A stretch of 64,000 nucleotides of DNA from Bacillota bacterium (GTDB lineage Bacteria > Bacillota > Clostridia > DSM-8532), in the NCBI GenBank assembly GCA_023415825.1, contig JAEZJF010000019.1, positions 1 through 64,000 of the forward strand, written 5' to 3'. Under the pieces are notes generated by a model, which was given only the letters and a program-made list of their open reading frames with translations, was not told where the DNA came from and did not search any database. Shown piece by piece: positions 62,301-64,000 of the stretch. The stretch's first letter is position 1; each line of letters begins with the position of its first letter. The position numbers and the translations under genes were made by a program.

Positions 62301-63000
62301 CTTTACAGGTACCTCTGCACAGGCAGCATGGGGTGTCAATAATTATAATGATTATGCGGCGGCTGTAGCGTCGGTCAACCCGTCTCATTACCCCGAAGCC
62401 CTTGTGAACCACAGGATTTACTTATCCCATGGAAGCGTTGATACAGCGGTTCCCGTAGAATCCAATTCACAAAAGCTTAAGGACGACGTGACGGCCCTGG
62501 GCGGAAGCGTAGAGCTTCAAATCGTTGTGGGCAAAGGCCACGATTCCACGGTGCCTGAATACTACACTACCACCGCCAACAATGCATTTAAAATCAATCC
62601 AGCCCAGTACATCATGACGGTGGACGACCTTGTGGATGCAACCTCTTATGGGTTTAAGGTGAGGGCCTCGGACCAATACAATACGTCTGACAGCAACACG
62701 ATTCTTCTGGAAACAAGCTTTGCGGTTGATGTTGCGGCGGCCTTTGATTCGTTTAGAGCAATTTTAGGAAAATACTATAGTGCAGGAACTATCGAACAGC
62801 CAGTGTTCAAACAACTTATGAACAGCTTGGATCAGGCACAGCATCATGATGATAAAGGGGACCAGCTTATTGCGGCTAAGCATTTGGAAGACTTAAGAAA
62901 GCATCTTAACAACAAAGCAATGGGAAAAAAGATAGAAGAAGGTGCTAAAGAAGTATTGCTTAGTAACGCAGCCTCGATGATTACAATGTTGCTTAAATAG
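59314..63000 (+). CDS. Secreted multidomain protein: LamG-like pair, sialidase-like propeller, esterase nested in Fn3, FIMAH-like tail
   Basis: 1228 residues. Signal peptide to ~32. Two LamG/jelly-roll-like domains (~40-245, ~250-432). A sialidase-like beta-propeller (~440-795) with Asp-boxes STDNGRTW and SDDNGETW. From ~798 an Fn3 domain begins (LTLQNITETGADLSWCAASDDTA), but after its fourth strand it is interrupted by an alpha/beta-hydrolase (~860-1090: GVHGSGGS oxyanion region, nucleophile AYSAGG with Ser965, Asp in GSVDTAVP, His in GKGHDS). Fn3 then resumes (YGFKVRASDQYNTSD). The tail (~1142-1228) looks like a FIMAH-type helical domain. Likely a cell-surface polysaccharide-acting enzyme; substrate unknown. 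Confidence 0.85.
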   Translation: MRKENKQMARILALFLSFSLLISLLEIPVLAEAGVMPIVNVDFQSDPIDATVSDDWTHVPVGSVKSADGTVKVVADPGNPANNMLMLNGTSAGASITFEEQTGKVTSEFKMLFDAYDVFTVRFRYGVSSNQMQAVSLIARATGSLEYNNGSNAVKFISGVANDKYELNKWYNVKIEADIASGKYDLYIDGVKVNGSEPANFANAASGAGGGPIVKLNCLSFNNTSATTTGKLYVDDVHIFEPISENEPSTARYTFEDETIDTMPGYPWEENGTVLGKVKVAVDPENSGNKVMFIEDSSNSTNARSMVNFTAQNGGFTAKFRVRYTAKDVYTVNLMETADASKLGVSFIARGTGKLSVYNGSTEVQLADYEVNTWYDVKMTVDVAAQKFSVSINGEEKISNASFRHSGITAIEYLMFGTTGATIGNMYIDDVDVPEAPEQVNDIPRYNPVYKNLQMLYDAESNTGLAKPGQTYSAFPSIIEMDNDEIFIVYKQGYSHMNDDGDMEAIIYNSATETVVSRFVIDDEVSENAQNPEVLRMPNGDLVIYNDIQRTTSSGRQRIKIKEYRSTDNGRTWNVVRDSLKDNTGIEYGYTFDDAVIGDRIYMLAMTFPEFDNQLASPGRSVHMIYSDDNGETWIHLKNLNEEFGYAFNESTFEPYEDGFVVFTRGDAQSTRIYVTDINMNVEKSRILSGNVDCINASGRPKLFIKDGEYYVLMRGYPSNTSGMKLVLHKFDMETLLPVNCIILDSTNGDGFYAEPYFKTKNGMEYFNAITYCAVDSSKPDVIRLEYAWEELVRMNPVDTNPPVWPENSLTLQNITETGADLSWCAASDDTAVLSYEIFQNNASLGKVDFSDVEETVFSLPGAKVNYANQGEVYLVMPKNVPQGVTLPVVIGVHGSGGSALVFRDHPMYKNIKELALKYGYIFVALSNGQDAWGTDDGFYNLNLLYAYIQDNYQVDQKAVLYAYSAGGTLAYRMIKEYPEKVDFMVGTYPVYDMTSFTGTSAQAAWGVNNYNDYAAAVASVNPSHYPEALVNHRIYLSHGSVDTAVPVESNSQKLKDDVTALGGSVELQIVVGKGHDSTVPEYYTTTANNAFKINPAQYIMTVDDLVDATSYGFKVRASDQYNTSDSNTILLETSFAVDVAAAFDSFRAILGKYYSAGTIEQPVFKQLMNSLDQAQHHDDKGDQLIAAKHLEDLRKHLNNKAMGKKIEEGAKEVLLSNAASMITMLLK

Positions 63001-63040
63001 CTATTTTAAGACACCTAATTCGTTAACTTATGTAAAGCTG

Positions 63041-63073
63041 CTGCCCTGCTTTTGTAAAACAAGCGGGGCAGCC
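63041..63073 (+). repeat. Hairpin between the secreted protein and aldolase genes
   Basis: GCTGCCCTGCTT and AAGCGGGGCAGC pair (one G-T pair) around a T/A-rich loop; no T run follows. Confidence 0.5.
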
Positions 63074-63110
63074 CTATGCAAAATGAGAATAAAAAAGGAG
63101 TATTTGTTCA

Positions 63111-64000
63111 ATGGTTCTGAAACGCTTTGAAGGTGTTATTGCAGCAGCTCCCACGCTGTTTGGCTCAGGCGGGGAAATTGATGAGAAAGCTACAAGAGCA
63201 CTCATGGAACATTATGTATCATCCCAATTGAATGGTGTATTTTTGCTTTCATCTACCGGCGAATATTTCACCCTATCACAAAAAAAACGTGAGCAGTTTG
63301 TGGAGACAGCAGCAGAGCAGATTGGCGGTAGACTTCCGCTAATGGTCATGGTTAGCGATGCTTGCTTGGATACAGTTAAGGAGAATATCCGCATCATGGC
63401 CTCAAAGGCAGTGGATGCACTGGTGTTGACAGCACCTTATTATTATAAGTATACACAAAATGAGTTGTATCACTTTTTTACTGAGGCCTCGGAAGCAAGC
63501 CCCCTCCCTCTTTTAGTGTATAATCAGCCCAACAGACTCCCCAATGAATTAGGCGAGGAATTGGTTATCCAGTTGAGTAAGCATCCCAATATCATTGGCA
63601 TTAAGGATACCAGTGCCGATACCGTAAGGATGATGCGGTTAATGCGCTACTGTAAGAGTTATCCAAACTTTTTGTACTATGCGGGAGCTGAAGGTGTTGC
63701 AGCTTATGCTGCCATGTTGGAGACTAATTTCGTATATGCTTTGGCCTCCGTTAAACCCGAGTTGTTTTTAGAAATGAGAAGACTGGGACAGAAAAAGGAT
63801 ATGGACGCTTTAATGCACTTGCAGAAAAAAGTCGACAAGCTTTGCGGTATGTTCTCATCAGTCCGAGGCGGTTCCGCTGCAAGCTTCTCCAATTTTGCCT
63901 ACAGCATTAAAATCGCGCTGGAAACAATGGGTATCGGTGAAGCCCATGTTTCGCAGTTTGACGACAAACCGGACAAGGATGCATACGACAGGATATCCAG
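63111..64000 (+). CDS. DapA/NanA-family aldolase, cut by the window end
   Basis: At least 296 residues of a class I (Schiff-base) aldolase of the dihydrodipicolinate synthase/N-acetylneuraminate lyase family. The chain opens VLKRFEGVIAAAPTLF, has STGEYFTLS for the carboxylate site, VYNQPN with the catalytic Tyr, and IGIKDTSAD with the Schiff-base Lys. Close to a sialidase-like protein and a GH88 locus it could act on a keto-deoxy sugar acid (KDG or a sialic acid) rather than in lysine synthesis; that is inference. ATG at 63111 lies 10 bases after AAGGAG. Confidence 0.88.
   Translation, partial: MVLKRFEGVIAAAPTLFGSGGEIDEKATRALMEHYVSSQLNGVFLLSSTGEYFTLSQKKREQFVETAAEQIGGRLPLMVMVSDACLDTVKENIRIMASKAVDALVLTAPYYYKYTQNELYHFFTEASEASPLPLLVYNQPNRLPNELGEELVIQLSKHPNIIGIKDTSADTVRMMRLMRYCKSYPNFLYYAGAEGVAAYAAMLETNFVYALASVKPELFLEMRRLGQKKDMDALMHLQKKVDKLCGMFSSVRGGSAASFSNFAYSIKIALETMGIGEAHVSQFDDKPDKDAYDRIS

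Noticed and set aside
1..64000. CRISPR array, tRNA or rRNA genes
   Set aside because: No regularly spaced repeats of CRISPR size and no cloverleaf or rRNA-like sequence were seen; a tRNAscan/Infernal run would settle it.

Overview
The window looks like chromosomal DNA of an anaerobic, spore-forming Clostridia-type Firmicute. The evidence is a SpoVB flippase, a small heat-shock protein behind CtsR-type boxes, strong AGGAGG ribosome binding sites with frequent TTG/GTG starts, PadR/AbrB/MerR regulators, LplABC/YesMN-style carbohydrate systems and SLH-anchored surface proteins. No rRNA, tRNA, CRISPR array or intact mobile element was seen. A species name is not supported.

Layout. 1-222: the edge of a decayed IS3-family element. 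286-8.6 kb: housekeeping and stress genes (duplicated-domain lipoprotein, spoVB, hsp20, PHP phosphatase, prfA, an AraC/GyrI regulator, two lipoproteins). 8.7-13.7 kb: an AraC regulator, then a complete arsenic operon arsR-acr3-arsD-arsA-arsC with its own promoter and a palindromic operator. 13.8-17.3 kb: a C39-like putative cysteine peptidase, an mntP manganese exporter behind a yybP-ykoY riboswitch, a double-GNAT protein and a ZIP metal transporter. 17.3-23.3 kb: a DUF3298-like protein, a CYTH enzyme, a TVP38 membrane protein, an intergenic repeat cluster, a membrane-anchored MutS homologue, a Cu/Zn SOD and an iron alcohol dehydrogenase. 23.5-25.6 kb: PadR plus a SEDS (FtsW/RodA) protein with a PadR-type prefix domain. 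25.8-30.7 kb: a tightly packed glycan operon (CDP-glucose synthesis followed by three glycosyltransferases, two of them paralogous). 30.7-32.1 kb: citrate synthase.

32.3-45.3 kb is a carbohydrate-utilisation locus: YesM/YesN-type two-component system, sugar ABC importer, GH88 unsaturated glucuronyl hydrolase, and a very large discoidin-domain protein attached to the wall by SLH repeats. 45.3-55.4 kb is mixed accessory and housekeeping content: a LUD protein, a MerR/GyrI pair, an AbrB-controlled ABC exporter, pepT, a ParB-like protein, a decayed MFS fragment, an OFA-family transporter and topB. 55.6-64 kb is a second carbohydrate locus: Lpl-type ABC importer, a 1228-residue secreted protein that combines two LamG-like domains, a sialidase-like propeller and an esterase nested inside an Fn3 domain, and the start of a DapA/NAL-family aldolase. 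The two carbohydrate loci together suggest capture and breakdown of an acidic, probably acylated polysaccharide. GH88 would release an unsaturated uronic acid, the nested esterase would remove acyl groups, and the DapA-type aldolase could split a keto-deoxy sugar acid.
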